64,000 nt of DNA from Pseudomonas sp. DG56-2 (GCF_004803755.1 NZ_CP032311.1:5482001-5546000); one strand, 5' to 3'; counted from the first letter of the stretch, positions 14,885-23,843 are shown. The notes: generated by a model from the sequence alone, not told the origin. Numbers and translations: made by a program.

Positions 14885-16174
14885 TCAACGACTCACAGCA
14901 ATCGCCTGGTCACTCATGATACGCGGAGTCAGGAAGACCAGCAGCTCGGATTTTTTCTCTTGTAGAACATCGCGACGAAACAGCCGCCCAACATACGGCA
15001 CATCGCCGAAAAATGGCACCTTGTCGACAACTTTACTTTGCACAGTGGAGTACACGCCGCCAATCACGATAGTTTCCCCATCGCGTACACGAACCTTGGC
15101 ATTGACCTCGTTTTTGCGGATTGCCGGCACCTGAGCAAGGGCGTTGAGGTAGTCGGGTTCGTCCTTGGTGACCTTCACCGCCATGATTACCCGATTGTCC
15201 GGGGTAATCTGCGGAGTCACTTCCAGCGATAGCGAGGCTTCGCGAAAAGTCACCGAAGTAGCGCCGCTGCCGCTGGTTTCCTGGTAGGGCACTTCGGTGC
15301 CCTTGAGAATCCGGGCGGTCTCCTTGTCGGCCGTGACCACCTTGGGCTGGGAGATGATTTCACCATTGCCGGACTTCTCCATGGCACTGAGCTGCAAGTC
15401 CAGCAACAGGTTGTCTCGCACAAGGCCCAGGCCAATGGCCGAGGTGGCCCGCTCCACGCCCAAATCGACAAACGTGTCGCCAGCCGCGGAGCCAAGGCCA
15501 CTGCCTGAACTTGCTTGCGCGCCCCAGCGCACGCCAAGGCTTTTCTCGAAATCGACATTGGCTTCGACAATTCGCGCCTCGATCATCACCTGGCGCACCG
15601 GCACATCCAGGCGAGTGATCATTTCCTTTAGTTCTTCGAGCCGCTCGAGGGGCTGATGAGCGATCAGGGTGTTGGTTCGTTCATCGACACTCAGCGCCCC
15701 CTGCCCGGGTGCCAATGGATCAGTCGGCGCAAGCGTCTGGAATACTGCGGCAATATCTTTCGCCTGGGCATAATGAATCGGCAGCAACTCACGGCGCATC
15801 GGCGCCAGCCCAGCCACCCGCTGACGCCCTTCGAGCAGCTGTTTTTCGTACCCCGCAAGCTCCGCGATCGGCGCTATCAGCAAGACATTGCCTTCGGCAC
15901 GTTTTTCCAGGCCTTTGCTGCGCAGCACCAGATCCAGCGCCTGCTCCCAGGGCACCTCCTGCAAACGCAAGGAAACCCGACCTTGCACGGCATCACTGGC
16001 AACCAGATTTACCCCACTGAAGTCGGCCAGCACCTGCAGTACCGCGCGCACCTCAACATCCTGAAAATTCAACGACAACGCTCGGTCACGCTCGACGCTG
16101 CCAACGGCCATCGGGTTCACTAGCCCCCACGCAACCAGCCAGGCGATTGCTGCCTCGCTCCACTTTGTCTTCAT
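14885..16174 (-). CDS. pilQ: Short type IV pilus secretin PilQ, no AMIN domains
   Basis: Outer-membrane secretin that lets the type IV pilus, or DNA in competence systems, cross the outer membrane. An N-terminal signal sequence is followed at once by an STN/secretin N0 region ([20 protein letters not shown]), an N1 region with VDERTNTLI, and the secretin core ([19 protein letters not shown] gate area, [24 protein letters not shown]). At 429 residues it is far shorter than P. aeruginosa PilQ (about 714 from memory), because the peptidoglycan-binding AMIN repeats at the N-terminus are missing. There is no sign of a frameshift or of lost sequence upstream: the fused pilOP gene ends 24 bases away. 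Confidence 0.92.
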   Translation of the reverse strand: MKTKWSEAAIAWLVAWGLVNPMAVGSVERDRALSLNFQDVEVRAVLQVLADFSGVNLVASDAVQGRVSLRLQEVPWEQALDLVLRSKGLEKRAEGNVLLIAPIAELAGYEKQLLEGRQRVAGLAPMRRELLPIHYAQAKDIAAVFQTLAPTDPLAPGQGALSVDERTNTLIAHQPLERLEELKEMITRLDVPVRQVMIEARIVEANVDFEKSLGVRWGAQASSGSGLGSAAGDTFVDLGVERATSAIGLGLVRDNLLLDLQLSAMEKSGNGEIISQPKVVTADKETARILKGTEVPYQETSGSGATSVTFREASLSLEVTPQITPDNRVIMAVKVTKDEPDYLNALAQVPAIRKNEVNAKVRVRDGETIVIGGVYSTVQSKVVDKVPFFGDVPYVGRLFRRDVLQEKKSELLVFLTPRIMSDQAIAVSR

Positions 16175-16198
16175 CTGCGACCTCCCTGGTTCGCCCCC

Positions 16199-17137
16199 TT
16201 ATCCGGTGTTTGCCGGCATTTTCAGGCCCAGCGTTCGGGTTCTCTCGACCCAACCTTCGCCCTGCACGAAAACTTCTTCGGTGATTTCCACCTCGCGTTC
16301 ATCGATACGCACAACCCGGCCGTTATTACGTCCCAGCCGATCGCCCAATTGCAGGCGATGCACGAAGCCCGCAGCCCGCAGCAACGCAAAACGAACCTGA
16401 TTGCGCGCAAGACTGCCGACCATTTCGAACTGTTCGAGCGGTAACGTCCGCAGGTACTCACGCGGCAGCGTCTGTGGCGAAGACTGAAAAGGGTTGCGCA
16501 ACGAATCTGGCACAGGCCCTACCAGCCCGGGCTCAGCAACCGGCACTTCAGGCCATGCGCTTGCCTCTAGGCTGCGATAAGCGCTGACACGCACCTGCAT
16601 GCGCAGCCCATTCGGGGCGTTCTCCTCATCCGCCAACAGGGAAAAGTCCTGCGCGGTAAGTAGCCGGGGCAACTGGGCCAAACCATGGAAAAAAGCCGCC
16701 AACCCAGAGTAAGAGCCACGCAAGTGAAGCTGCATGGGCAGCTCAATGTGCTGGTCATGCAGCACCTGCGCCAGCACCTCCAAGTGTTCGACAAACACCC
16801 CGTGCGCATGCCCTCGAAGCGCAACCACCTCAAGCAGATCAGCCAACTCACCGCCTGCTTCCAAGCGCCAGCGCGATACATTCAGGCTTTCATTGGCTGC
16901 AGCCAGTTGCGCTTCTGCGGATGCAAGCGCCTGCGCTCGACTGGCCCTGTCGATGCGTTCGATATTCATGCGCCGAGTCTGCTCATGGGCGGCTTCAACC
17001 CCTGAAAACAGAACTCGCAAGTGCAACGCGTAAGCCAGCCCGAGCAGCAGCACCAGACAACACAACAGAAAAAACACTTGCCTGATGCCAGAGGCACTCG
17101 CCAGCTGTTGCCATCGAAACATCATCGACACACTCAA
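16199..17137 (-). CDS. pilOP: PilO-PilP fusion, type IV pilus alignment protein
   Basis: One 312-residue protein that covers two normally separate pilus proteins. Residues 1-19 are cytoplasmic, 20-38 form a transmembrane helix, and about 45-200 carry a PilO-like coiled coil and ferredoxin-like fold. From residue 214 (RNPFQ) to the end the sequence is PilP-like: LEQFEMVGSL, FVHRLQLGDRLGRNNGRV and WVERTRTL match the PilP beta-domain that contacts PilQ. PilP is normally a lipoprotein; here it has no lipobox and is anchored by the PilO helix. The TTG start at 17137 overlaps the pilN stop by 4 bases; ATG 17125 or 17122 are alternatives. No internal stop or restart is seen. Confidence 0.85.
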   Translation of the reverse strand: MSVSMMFRWQQLASASGIRQVFFLLCCLVLLLGLAYALHLRVLFSGVEAAHEQTRRMNIERIDRASRAQALASAEAQLAAANESLNVSRWRLEAGGELADLLEVVALRGHAHGVFVEHLEVLAQVLHDQHIELPMQLHLRGSYSGLAAFFHGLAQLPRLLTAQDFSLLADEENAPNGLRMQVRVSAYRSLEASAWPEVPVAEPGLVGPVPDSLRNPFQSSPQTLPREYLRTLPLEQFEMVGSLARNQVRFALLRAAGFVHRLQLGDRLGRNNGRVVRIDEREVEITEEVFVQGEGWVERTRTLGLKMPANTG

Positions 17138-17661
17138 GGCTTGGCCCCCAGTGCGACGCTCACGTCGAATGCTTCGCCCTCATTGACCGCCTTGACCTGA
17201 TGTACATGAGTGCCCCCGAAAACGTCGGACAAGTTGCGCAACAGCTGTGCAACCAATGACGCCGATTGTGCGACCCCGAGAATCTGCAAGCGCGAACCTT
17301 CTCGGGTCACCGTAGTGAGCCGAACGCCGAGTGGAACCGCATGCTCAAGCTGCTGAAAAAGATCGACCAGGAGCAAGCGCTGCTCGTGCAGGGCGTCCAG
17401 CACTTCTCGGCGACGATGAACCTGCGCATGCATATCCTCGTACCGTGCCACCTGTAGCAGCTGGCTATCGAAATGCTCAATGTCTTGGCGAATTGAAGCC
17501 TGCTCGAGCGCTTGGCCTTGCCGCTCGCGTCGCCCCAGGTAGTCCATCATCCAGGTTGCCAGTACTGCCATCAGCCCCACGCCTAGCAGCAGTGCTTGCA
17601 GGCGTCGAATTGCAGCCTGACGTCGCTGCTCGCGCCAAGGCAGCAGGTTCAATTCAAGCAT
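17134..17661 (-). CDS. pilN: Type IV pilus assembly protein PilN
   Basis: Inner-membrane alignment-complex protein of 175 residues. The N-terminal INLLPWRE-type motif (ELNLLPWREQRR) is the site that docks in the groove of PilM. A single transmembrane helix (about 22-40), a coiled coil and a ferredoxin-like domain follow. AGGGGG stands about five bases before ATG 17661. It overlaps pilM by 13 bases and the pilOP fusion by 4, so the operon is translationally coupled. Confidence 0.93.
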   Translation of the reverse strand: MLELNLLPWREQRRQAAIRRLQALLLGVGLMAVLATWMMDYLGRRERQGQALEQASIRQDIEHFDSQLLQVARYEDMHAQVHRRREVLDALHEQRLLLVDLFQQLEHAVPLGVRLTTVTREGSRLQILGVAQSASLVAQLLRNLSDVFGGTHVHQVKAVNEGEAFDVSVALGAKP

Positions 17662-18587
17662 CGATCCCCCTCACGCATGGCCAGGCCGCAAGCAACTGCC
17701 AGGTATTTGGCCTGATCCCTGGAGGGCAGCGTATCCAGTCCGGGGGCTGGGACCACGGACTGGAAGGGGTCTGCATGCCGCACCTCGATGCCAAGACGCT
17801 GCTCGAGCTGCTCGGCGAAGCTCTGATCGCGTGCGCCACCGCCGGTAAGAAATACCTGCGCAGGGAGCGCCCTGCCGGGGCGGGACAGTAAGTAGTTATC
17901 CACAGCTGCGACCACCACCGGCACAGATCCCTGGCACTCATACAGAGGCACTTCCCGGCGCTGCGCTACAGGCCCTGCCGCACACTCGTGAATCACCAGG
18001 GCACCGACCTCCAGCTGTAGCAGTAGGGCATCCTGCATCCCGCCCACCTGCACTGCGCGGCGCAAGGCATGAGCGTCAGGCTCTACGGCACAAATAAACA
18101 GGTCAGCACATTCGGCGCTGGCCTGTAGTGCATCCAGCAAGGCCAGATGGCAAACGGCAACAACTACTTGCTGGTGCAGCGGGTTGCCTGGGTACGGTCC
18201 GACAGACTGGAAGTCGATTGCCGCCTCCTCGAGGGCAAAAGGAACAAACTCGCCGACGTCACTGGATAGGCGCTCATCCATAAGGTGATCTTCAAGGTCG
18301 GCAGGCAGTGAAAGGACTTTCTCGATGACCAGCCCACCAGGTAGCGCCACCGCTCCACGCCGGCCTTGTCCGGCGCAACGCAAGACGGCCTCACGCAACA
18401 CCACACCGACCTGTTCTGGCTCAGTAATCCAGCCCTGGTGCATTACACCTGTCGGCAAGGGTTCGAGTGCCCAGCCCTGAAGGTGATAAAGACCTCGGCG
18501 CCGGCACAACCGCACCAGCCTGATGAACGGAGGGGTAATTTCTACTCCCAAAAGTGAACTGGCATCCCTGCCCATGCGTCCAAGCAT
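17649..18587 (-). CDS. pilM: Type IV pilus assembly ATPase-fold protein PilM
   Basis: Cytoplasmic actin/FtsA-fold protein that binds PilN and links the pilus alignment complex to the motor ATPases. ATG 18587 with AGGGGA upstream gives 312 residues, somewhat shorter than P. aeruginosa PilM (about 354). Features are the opening LLGVEI, the central DVGEFVPFALEE and the C-terminal LTGGGARDQ and AVACGLAMR. It is the first gene of the pilM-N-OP-Q-aroK-aroB-damX operon and divergent from ponA, the same arrangement as elsewhere in the genus. The chain departs from canonical PilM more than is usual, in line with the reduced system. Confidence 0.9.
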   Translation of the reverse strand: MLGRMGRDASSLLGVEITPPFIRLVRLCRRRGLYHLQGWALEPLPTGVMHQGWITEPEQVGVVLREAVLRCAGQGRRGAVALPGGLVIEKVLSLPADLEDHLMDERLSSDVGEFVPFALEEAAIDFQSVGPYPGNPLHQQVVVAVCHLALLDALQASAECADLFICAVEPDAHALRRAVQVGGMQDALLLQLEVGALVIHECAAGPVAQRREVPLYECQGSVPVVVAAVDNYLLSRPGRALPAQVFLTGGGARDQSFAEQLEQRLGIEVRHADPFQSVVPAPGLDTLPSRDQAKYLAVACGLAMREGDRCLN

Positions 18588-18687
18588 CGGTTTTCCCCTG
18601 ATCTGGACAGGCGTATTGAGGTCAGCCCTCAACAACCTGCTGCCTTCCTGACGGTCGCACCAATAACGCGCCCGCGTGAAAAATGCT

Positions 18688-18693
18688 TATAAT
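18688..18693 (+). promoter_or_regulatory. Candidate -10 box for ponA
   Basis: A perfect TATAAT lies 69 bases before the ponA start in the pilM-ponA divergent gap. No good -35 hexamer stands at 16-18 bases, so the promoter is tentative. Confidence 0.45.
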
Positions 18694-18761
18694 GCCCAGC
18701 GTTTTTCCTTGTCCGCTGGCCCTGCGCGCAACCCACTCTTTTATCTGGACGCCCAAAAGCC

Positions 18762-21212
18762 TTGATACGCCTGCTGAAGTTCTTCTGGTGGTCTTTCGTC
18801 GCAGTCATTTGCGCCATCGTGCTCGGTCTGAGCGGCGCGTTTCTGTATCTTAGCCCCAGCTTGCCCTCGGTAGAGGCCCTCAGAAGCATCCAGTTGCAGA
18901 TCCCTTTACGGGTCTACAGCAGTGACGGAAAACTCATCGCCGAGTTCGGCGAGATGCGTCGCTCCCCCATCCGTTTCGCCGACATTCCGCCCCATTTCAT
19001 CCAGGCTTTGCTCTCGGCAGAAGACGACAATTTCGCCAATCACTACGGGGTCGACCCGGCTAGTTTGATGCGTGCTGCAACACAATTGCTGAAGTCCGGG
19101 CACATTCAAACCGGCGGCAGCACTATCACCATGCAGGTGGCAAAGAACTTCTTCCTCAGCAGTGAGCGCAGCTTCTCGCGCAAGACCACCGAAATTCTCC
19201 TGGCCTTGCAGATCGAACGCGAGCTGACCAAGGACGAGATTCTCGAGCTGTACGTCAACAAGATTTACCTGGGTAACCGCGCTTACGGCATCGAAGCCGC
19301 AGCACAGGTTTACTATGGCAAATCGATCCGCGACATCAGTTTGGCGCAGATGGCGATGATCGCCGGCCTGCCGAAGGCACCGTCGCGCTTCAACCCGCTT
19401 GCCAACCCGGTCCGCGCCAAAGAGCGTCGCGACTGGATTCTTGGGCGCATGTACAAACTCGGCAAAATCGACCAGGCCGCCTATCAAGCCGCGCTGGCCG
19501 AGCCAATCAACGCCAGCTACCACGTACCAACGCCTGAAGTCAGCGCCCCTTACATCGCCGAAATGGCGCGGGCGGAGATGGTCGGCCGTTATGGTAGCGA
19601 TGCCTACACCGAAGGCTTCCGGGTTACCACCACCGTACCGAGCGACCTGCAGGAAATCGCCAACAAGGCGGTTCTCGACGGCCTCAGTGCCTATGACGAG
19701 CGCCATGGCTATCGCGGTCCCGAAGCCCGCTTTGCGGGCAAGTCCCATGTTGATTGGCTTCAGGAGCTGAGTAAACAGCGCCCATTGGGTGGCCTGGAGC
19801 CAGTCATTGTCACTCACGTCGATAAGACCGGCCTGCAGGTACTGACACGCAGTGACACAGTGGAAACTGTGGCCTGGGAAACCATGAAGTGGGCTCGCCC
19901 GTTCCTCAATACCAATAGCCAGGGTCGAGCGCCGCAACAGCCTGCCGATGTTGCTCAGGTCGGCGACCTGATCCGCGTCCAGCGCCTGGACGACGGCACG
20001 CTGAAGTTCAGCCAGGTACCCAATGCCCAAAGCGCGCTGGTTTCGCTGGACCCGAACACCGGTGCCATCCGTGCCCTGGTCGGCGGTTTCTCCTTCGAGC
20101 AGAGCAACTACAACCGCGCCATGCAGGCCAAGCGCCAACCCGGCTCGAGCTTCAAGCCCTTTGTCTACAGCGCAGCACTGGACAACGGCTACACAGCCGC
20201 CAGCCTGGTCAACGACGCGCCTATCGTGTTTGTCGACGAGTATCTGGATAAAGTCTGGCGACCAAAAAACGACACCAACACCTTCCTCGGTCCGATCCGC
20301 ATGCGTGAAGCGCTGTACAAGTCGCGCAACCTGGTGTCGATCCGCCTGTTGCAAGCGATGGGGGTTGGTCGCACCATCGACTACATCAGCAAGTTCGGCT
20401 TCAACAAGCAGGACCTGCCACCCAACCTGTCTCTGGCCCTGGGTACCGCGACGCTGACGCCAATGGAAATTGCCACCGGCTGGAGCACCTTCGCCAACGG
20501 TGGCTACAAAATCACCCCGTACCTGATCGAACGCATCGAAAGCCGCAACGGTGAAACCCTGTTTACCGCCAACCCGCCACGGGTGCCGCAAGCCGATCAA
20601 GTCGCAGCAGGCATTGCTGCGCCAGAAGCCCCGATCAGCACCCAACTGCCCGGTGAGGCGGCTCCCGCACCTGCAGGCAATGAAGCGGCGGCAGACCAGC
20701 CTCCAGCCGTCGCTGAACGGATTGTCGATGGCCGCACCACCTACATCCTTACCAGCATGCTCCAGGATGTAATCAAGCGCGGTACCGGACGCCGCGCCCT
20801 GGCCTTGGGCCGCACGGACCTTGCGGGCAAGACCGGCACCACCAACGAGTCCAAGGATGCCTGGTTCTCCGGCTACAACGCCGACCTGGTAACCACAGTG
20901 TGGAGCGGCTTCGATCAACCTGAAACCTTGGGCCGCCGTGAGTATGGTGGCACCGTGGCGCTGCCAATCTGGATGAACTTCATGGGTGCCGCTCTCAAGG
21001 ACAAACCCAACCACGCGCCGGCAGAGCCGGAGGGCATCCTCAGCCTGCGGATCGATCCTGTCAGTGGCCGAGCAGCGACACCTAGTACGCCCAATGCCTA
21101 CTTTGAGTTGTTCAAGGCAGAAGACACCCCCCCATCGGTGAACGAGCTGGGCGGTTCGGCCCCAGGCAGCCCACTACCGGCTGATGAAGCGGCGCCGATA
21201 GACCTGTTCTAA
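18762..21212 (+). CDS. ponA: Penicillin-binding protein 1A
   Basis: Bifunctional class A peptidoglycan synthase (glycosyltransferase and transpeptidase) of 816 residues, anchored by one N-terminal helix (about 8-30). The GT51 domain has SAEDDNF with its catalytic Glu, then GGSTITMQ and LYVNKIYLG. An OB-like insert follows (about 300-410). The transpeptidase domain has SxxK in GSSFKPF, SRN, and KTGTTNESKD. The start is TTG 18762; no upstream or nearby ATG gives a sensible N-terminus. The gene is divergent from pilM and followed by a REP element and a strong terminator. Confidence 0.96.
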   Translation: MIRLLKFFWWSFVAVICAIVLGLSGAFLYLSPSLPSVEALRSIQLQIPLRVYSSDGKLIAEFGEMRRSPIRFADIPPHFIQALLSAEDDNFANHYGVDPASLMRAATQLLKSGHIQTGGSTITMQVAKNFFLSSERSFSRKTTEILLALQIERELTKDEILELYVNKIYLGNRAYGIEAAAQVYYGKSIRDISLAQMAMIAGLPKAPSRFNPLANPVRAKERRDWILGRMYKLGKIDQAAYQAALAEPINASYHVPTPEVSAPYIAEMARAEMVGRYGSDAYTEGFRVTTTVPSDLQEIANKAVLDGLSAYDERHGYRGPEARFAGKSHVDWLQELSKQRPLGGLEPVIVTHVDKTGLQVLTRSDTVETVAWETMKWARPFLNTNSQGRAPQQPADVAQVGDLIRVQRLDDGTLKFSQVPNAQSALVSLDPNTGAIRALVGGFSFEQSNYNRAMQAKRQPGSSFKPFVYSAALDNGYTAASLVNDAPIVFVDEYLDKVWRPKNDTNTFLGPIRMREALYKSRNLVSIRLLQAMGVGRTIDYISKFGFNKQDLPPNLSLALGTATLTPMEIATGWSTFANGGYKITPYLIERIESRNGETLFTANPPRVPQADQVAAGIAAPEAPISTQLPGEAAPAPAGNEAAADQPPAVAERIVDGRTTYILTSMLQDVIKRGTGRRALALGRTDLAGKTGTTNESKDAWFSGYNADLVTTVWSGFDQPETLGRREYGGTVALPIWMNFMGAALKDKPNHAPAEPEGILSLRIDPVSGRAATPSTPNAYFELFKAEDTPPSVNELGGSAPGSPLPADEAAPIDLF

Positions 21213-21215
21213 GCG

Positions 21216-21282
21216 ATCGCGGGGCAAACCCGCTCCCACCGGTCATGCATGGCCCAGCCTGGGGGCGGGCTTGCCCCGCGAT
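21216..21282. repeat. REP/BIME element after ponA
   Basis: The arms 21216-21239 and 21260-21282 are inverted copies of an ATCGCGGGGCAAgCCCGCcCCCA-like unit with two mismatches. This is the REP family abundant in the P. putida group and a useful marker for the organism. Confidence 0.85.
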
Positions 21283-21306
21283 GAGACGCACAGACAGCAG
21301 CCCAAC

Positions 21307-21340
21307 AAAAAGCCCCGACTCTTGCGAGCCGGGGCTTTTT
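21307..21340. terminator. Bidirectional terminator between ponA and maeB
   Basis: AAAAAGCCCCG (21307-21317) pairs with CGGGGCTTTTT (21330-21340), with a further CTC/GAG pairing inside. A-tract and T-tract on both sides make it work for both convergent genes. Confidence 0.92.
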
Positions 21341-21359
21341 GCTACAACGCTACAACAGC

Positions 21360-22628
21360 TTAGCCGTTGAACACGTCATCCACGCTTTTCAGCGGGTAGT
21401 TGGCCGGATATGGCAGGGTCGCCACACCAGTCTCCAGCGCTGCCTTGGCTACGGCATCGGAAACGACGGTGATCAAACGTGCATCCATTGGCTTCGGAAT
21501 GATGTACTCACGACCGAATTCCAGGGCATCAACGCCGTAGGCTGCACAAACTTCCTTTGGAACCGGCAGCTTGGCCAGGTCTTTCAGGGCGTTGGCCGCA
21601 GCGATTTTCATTTCTTCGTTGATGCGCTTGGCGCGAACATCCAAGGCGCCACGGAAGATGAACGGGAAGCCCAGTACGTTGTTGACCTGGTTCGGGTAGT
21701 CGGAACGACCCGTGGCCATGATCACGTCGCTACGGGTAGCGTGAGCCAACTCCGGCGAAATTTCCGGATCAGGGTTGGAGCAAGCGAAGACGATTGGGTT
21801 TGGCGCCATCGACTTCAGGCCTTCAGCGCTCAGCAGGTTCGGACCGGACAGGCCAACGAACACATCAGCGCCGTCCAGGGCATCAGCCAGGGTACGCTTG
21901 TCGGTAGCGTGAGCGAAGACCGCTTTGTACTGGTTCAGGTCGTCACGGCCAGCGTGGATCACGCCAGTACGGTCAACCATGAAGATGTTCTCGATCTGCG
22001 CACCCATGCTGACCAGCAGCTTCATGCAAGAGATGGCAGCAGCACCGGCGCCCAGGCAGACGATCTTGGCTTCAGCCAGAGTTTTGCCAGCGATTTCCAG
22101 GGCGTTGATCATACCCGCCGCGGTCACGATAGCGGTGCCGTGCTGGTCATCGTGGAACACCGGAATGTCGCACTGTTCGATCAGGGCGCGCTCGATTTCG
22201 AAGCACTCAGGTGCCTTGATATCTTCCAGGTTGATGCCACCGAAGGTGATGGAGATGCGTTTTACGGTGTCGATGAAGGCTTGCGGGCTTTCGGAGTCGA
22301 CTTCGATGTCGAATACGTCGATGCCAGCGAAACGCTTGAACAGAACACCCTTGCCTTCCATGACAGGCTTGGACGCCAGCGGGCCGAGGTTGCCCAGGCC
22401 AAGAATGGCGGTACCGTCGGAAATGACTGCTACCAGGTTACCCTTGCCGGTGTACTTGTAGGCCAGCTCCGGGTCGCGACCAATTTCGCGCACCGGCTCG
22501 GCCACGCCAGGGCTGTAGGCCAGCGCCAGGTCGCGAGCAGTCGCGGTAGGTTTGGTGAGCTCTACGCTCAGTTTCCCCGGACGAGGCTGAGCATGATATT
22601 CGAGAGCGGCAGTTTTCAGGTCTGACAT
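21360..22628 (-). CDS. maeB: NADP-type malic enzyme, short form
   Basis: Oxidative decarboxylation of malate to pyruvate, supplying pyruvate and reducing power in gluconeogenic growth. It has 422 residues from ATG 22628 (MSDLKTAALEYH). The N-terminal malic domain has YSPGVAEP, the catalytic Lys region and FHDDQHGTAIV; the Rossmann domain has GAGAAAISCMKLL and ACSNPDPE. Unlike E. coli MaeB (about 759 residues) it has no C-terminal phosphotransacetylase domain, so it lacks that acetyl-CoA regulatory part. Cofactor choice cannot be fixed by eye. An ATG nine bases upstream is a weaker start. Confidence 0.93.
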   Translation of the reverse strand: MSDLKTAALEYHAQPRPGKLSVELTKPTATARDLALAYSPGVAEPVREIGRDPELAYKYTGKGNLVAVISDGTAILGLGNLGPLASKPVMEGKGVLFKRFAGIDVFDIEVDSESPQAFIDTVKRISITFGGINLEDIKAPECFEIERALIEQCDIPVFHDDQHGTAIVTAAGMINALEIAGKTLAEAKIVCLGAGAAAISCMKLLVSMGAQIENIFMVDRTGVIHAGRDDLNQYKAVFAHATDKRTLADALDGADVFVGLSGPNLLSAEGLKSMAPNPIVFACSNPDPEISPELAHATRSDVIMATGRSDYPNQVNNVLGFPFIFRGALDVRAKRINEEMKIAAANALKDLAKLPVPKEVCAAYGVDALEFGREYIIPKPMDARLITVVSDAVAKAALETGVATLPYPANYPLKSVDDVFNG

Positions 22629-22771
22629 GGTGGGCATTCCGCTATTTACTGTTCTGACGGACCGCCGAGGATACGCAAAGAGCCAAGGCCCGACAAGACT
22701 GGTCGGTCACTTGTGTCAAGGCCTTTAACCTACGACTTTCCGCCAAGAGCCGCGGCCCGCAAGGGTTTCGA

Positions 22772-22803
22772 TGTGTACAATCGAAATAAAAAATGTAGAC
22801 AAT
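22772..22803. promoter_or_regulatory. Direct repeat upstream of maeB
   Basis: TGTGTACAAT (22772-22781) and TGTAGACAAT (22794-22803) agree at 8 of 10 positions and start 22 bases apart, about two helical turns, in an AT-rich patch between maeB and the nuclease gene. They could be paired half-sites of a regulator. Confidence 0.3.
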
Positions 22804-22806
22804 TTT

Positions 22807-23628
22807 TTATCTTTCGACCCTTTCCAGCATCGTTGGATCGGTCAATGGCAACATCCAGCGCCGCTGCCCGGGTTTCAAGCCACCTTTGCGGGAACGATCC
22901 AGCACCCAACCGCGAACTTCGACGGATCGCCCTTTTAGATCAGTCAGGAAGGACGGCGGGAAGTTACGCTGCAACCGCGAGGACACCTGCAGAACCAATG
23001 AATCGTCAATTTCGATCCAGATACCGCCGCGATTGCGCTCGATACTGCGTACCTTGCCGCTGATCAACGCAAAGCCCGACTTTCGGATCTGGCTCGACGG
23101 GGTCACCGGGGACTGGCGCCACAGGCCTTTTCCAGCCCGACGAGCAGCCTGCTCGGCCTGCTGCTGACACTCGCTCAACGAGACGTTGGGCGCGACCGCC
23201 ACGCGATAGCCAAGGCCTTCACTGAGCAGTTGTGCCTCGAAATTGTCGCCAGAGTGGCCATAGACGTGCGCCAGCGTGCGACCGTATTTGTCGCGCGCCT
23301 CAGCGCCGGGAACCAGGCTCACCCGGTCGCCACTGGCCTCTACCAGCGCCCGCAGGCGTTGGCGTGCGGCCTCGGCAAAGGCCTCACTGGCTCGCCCCTT
23401 ACGACCGATCTCCGGCGCATTGATACCAATCAGGCGCACGCTTCGACCATCTTTCAGACGCAAGGTATCGCCGTCGACCACCTGGCGCACGCTGACCCAC
23501 TGCGGATCGACGGGCATCGGACAGAAGGCCAGCGCCGTCAGTTGCCAAGTTGCGCCCACAAAAAAGGCGCCCACAAGGGACGCCTTTTTCAGCAGCGATG
23601 CCAAGCCCAGCGGGCCAGCTACGCGCAA
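22807..23628 (-). CDS. Secreted thermonuclease-like (SNase) protein
   Basis: A staphylococcal-nuclease-fold protein of up to 273 residues, probably a secreted or periplasmic Ca-dependent nuclease. The SNase domain runs from about residue 43 (VSVRQVVDGDTLRL, RLIGINAPE, DKYGRTLAHVY, the catalytic region). A C-terminal extension (about 180-273) has an OB-like segment. The outermost start is TTG 23628, two bases after rpmE; an in-frame TTG at 23604 gives a cleaner signal peptide (MASLLKKASLVGAFFVGA). The rpmE terminator hairpin lies inside the part that encodes the signal peptide, so read-through or an extra promoter is needed for expression. Confidence 0.85.
   Translation of the reverse strand: MRVAGPLGLASLLKKASLVGAFFVGATWQLTALAFCPMPVDPQWVSVRQVVDGDTLRLKDGRSVRLIGINAPEIGRKGRASEAFAEAARQRLRALVEASGDRVSLVPGAEARDKYGRTLAHVYGHSGDNFEAQLLSEGLGYRVAVAPNVSLSECQQQAEQAARRAGKGLWRQSPVTPSSQIRKSGFALISGKVRSIERNRGGIWIEIDDSLVLQVSSRLQRNFPPSFLTDLKGRSVEVRGWVLDRSRKGGLKPGQRRWMLPLTDPTMLERVER
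23560..23589 (-). terminator. rpmE terminator, inside nuclease signal-peptide codons
   Basis: On the minus strand it reads AAAAA, then a 7-pair GC-rich stem (GGCGTCC/GGGCGCC, one G-U pair), then TTTTTT. It stands 42 bases after the rpmE stop. The same bases encode KKASLVGAFF of the following nuclease. Confidence 0.85.
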
Positions 23629-23630
23629 TC

Positions 23631-23843
23631 TTACTTCTTGCCGAACGCAGCGAAGCGATCTTCGAAGCGCTTGACGCGACCGCCGGTGTCCAGAGTCTTC
23701 TGCTTACCGGTGTAGAACGGGTGGCACTCGTTGCATACGTCGGTACCCAGTGGAGCGCACAGGGTCGAACGAGTTTCGAACTTGTTACCGCAGCTGCAGG
23801 TGACTGCGACTACTTCGTAATTCGGGTGAATTTCTGGCTTCAT
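23631..23843 (-). CDS. rpmE: 50S ribosomal protein L31, zinc-binding form
   Basis: A large-subunit ribosomal protein of 70 residues from ATG 23843 (MKPEIHPNY), with AGGAAG six bases upstream. The cysteines in TCSCGNKF and CNECHPF are those of the zinc-containing C+ paralogue rather than the zinc-free one induced under zinc limitation. Lys/Arg content is high. It is divergent from priA and followed by a strong terminator. Confidence 0.98.
   Translation of the reverse strand: MKPEIHPNYEVVAVTCSCGNKFETRSTLCAPLGTDVCNECHPFYTGKQKTLDTGGRVKRFEDRFAAFGKK

Noticed and set aside
18906..21014. A 702-codon open frame antisense to ponA
   Set aside because: Shadow of the ponA coding sequence; the translated product is low-complexity and has no family features.
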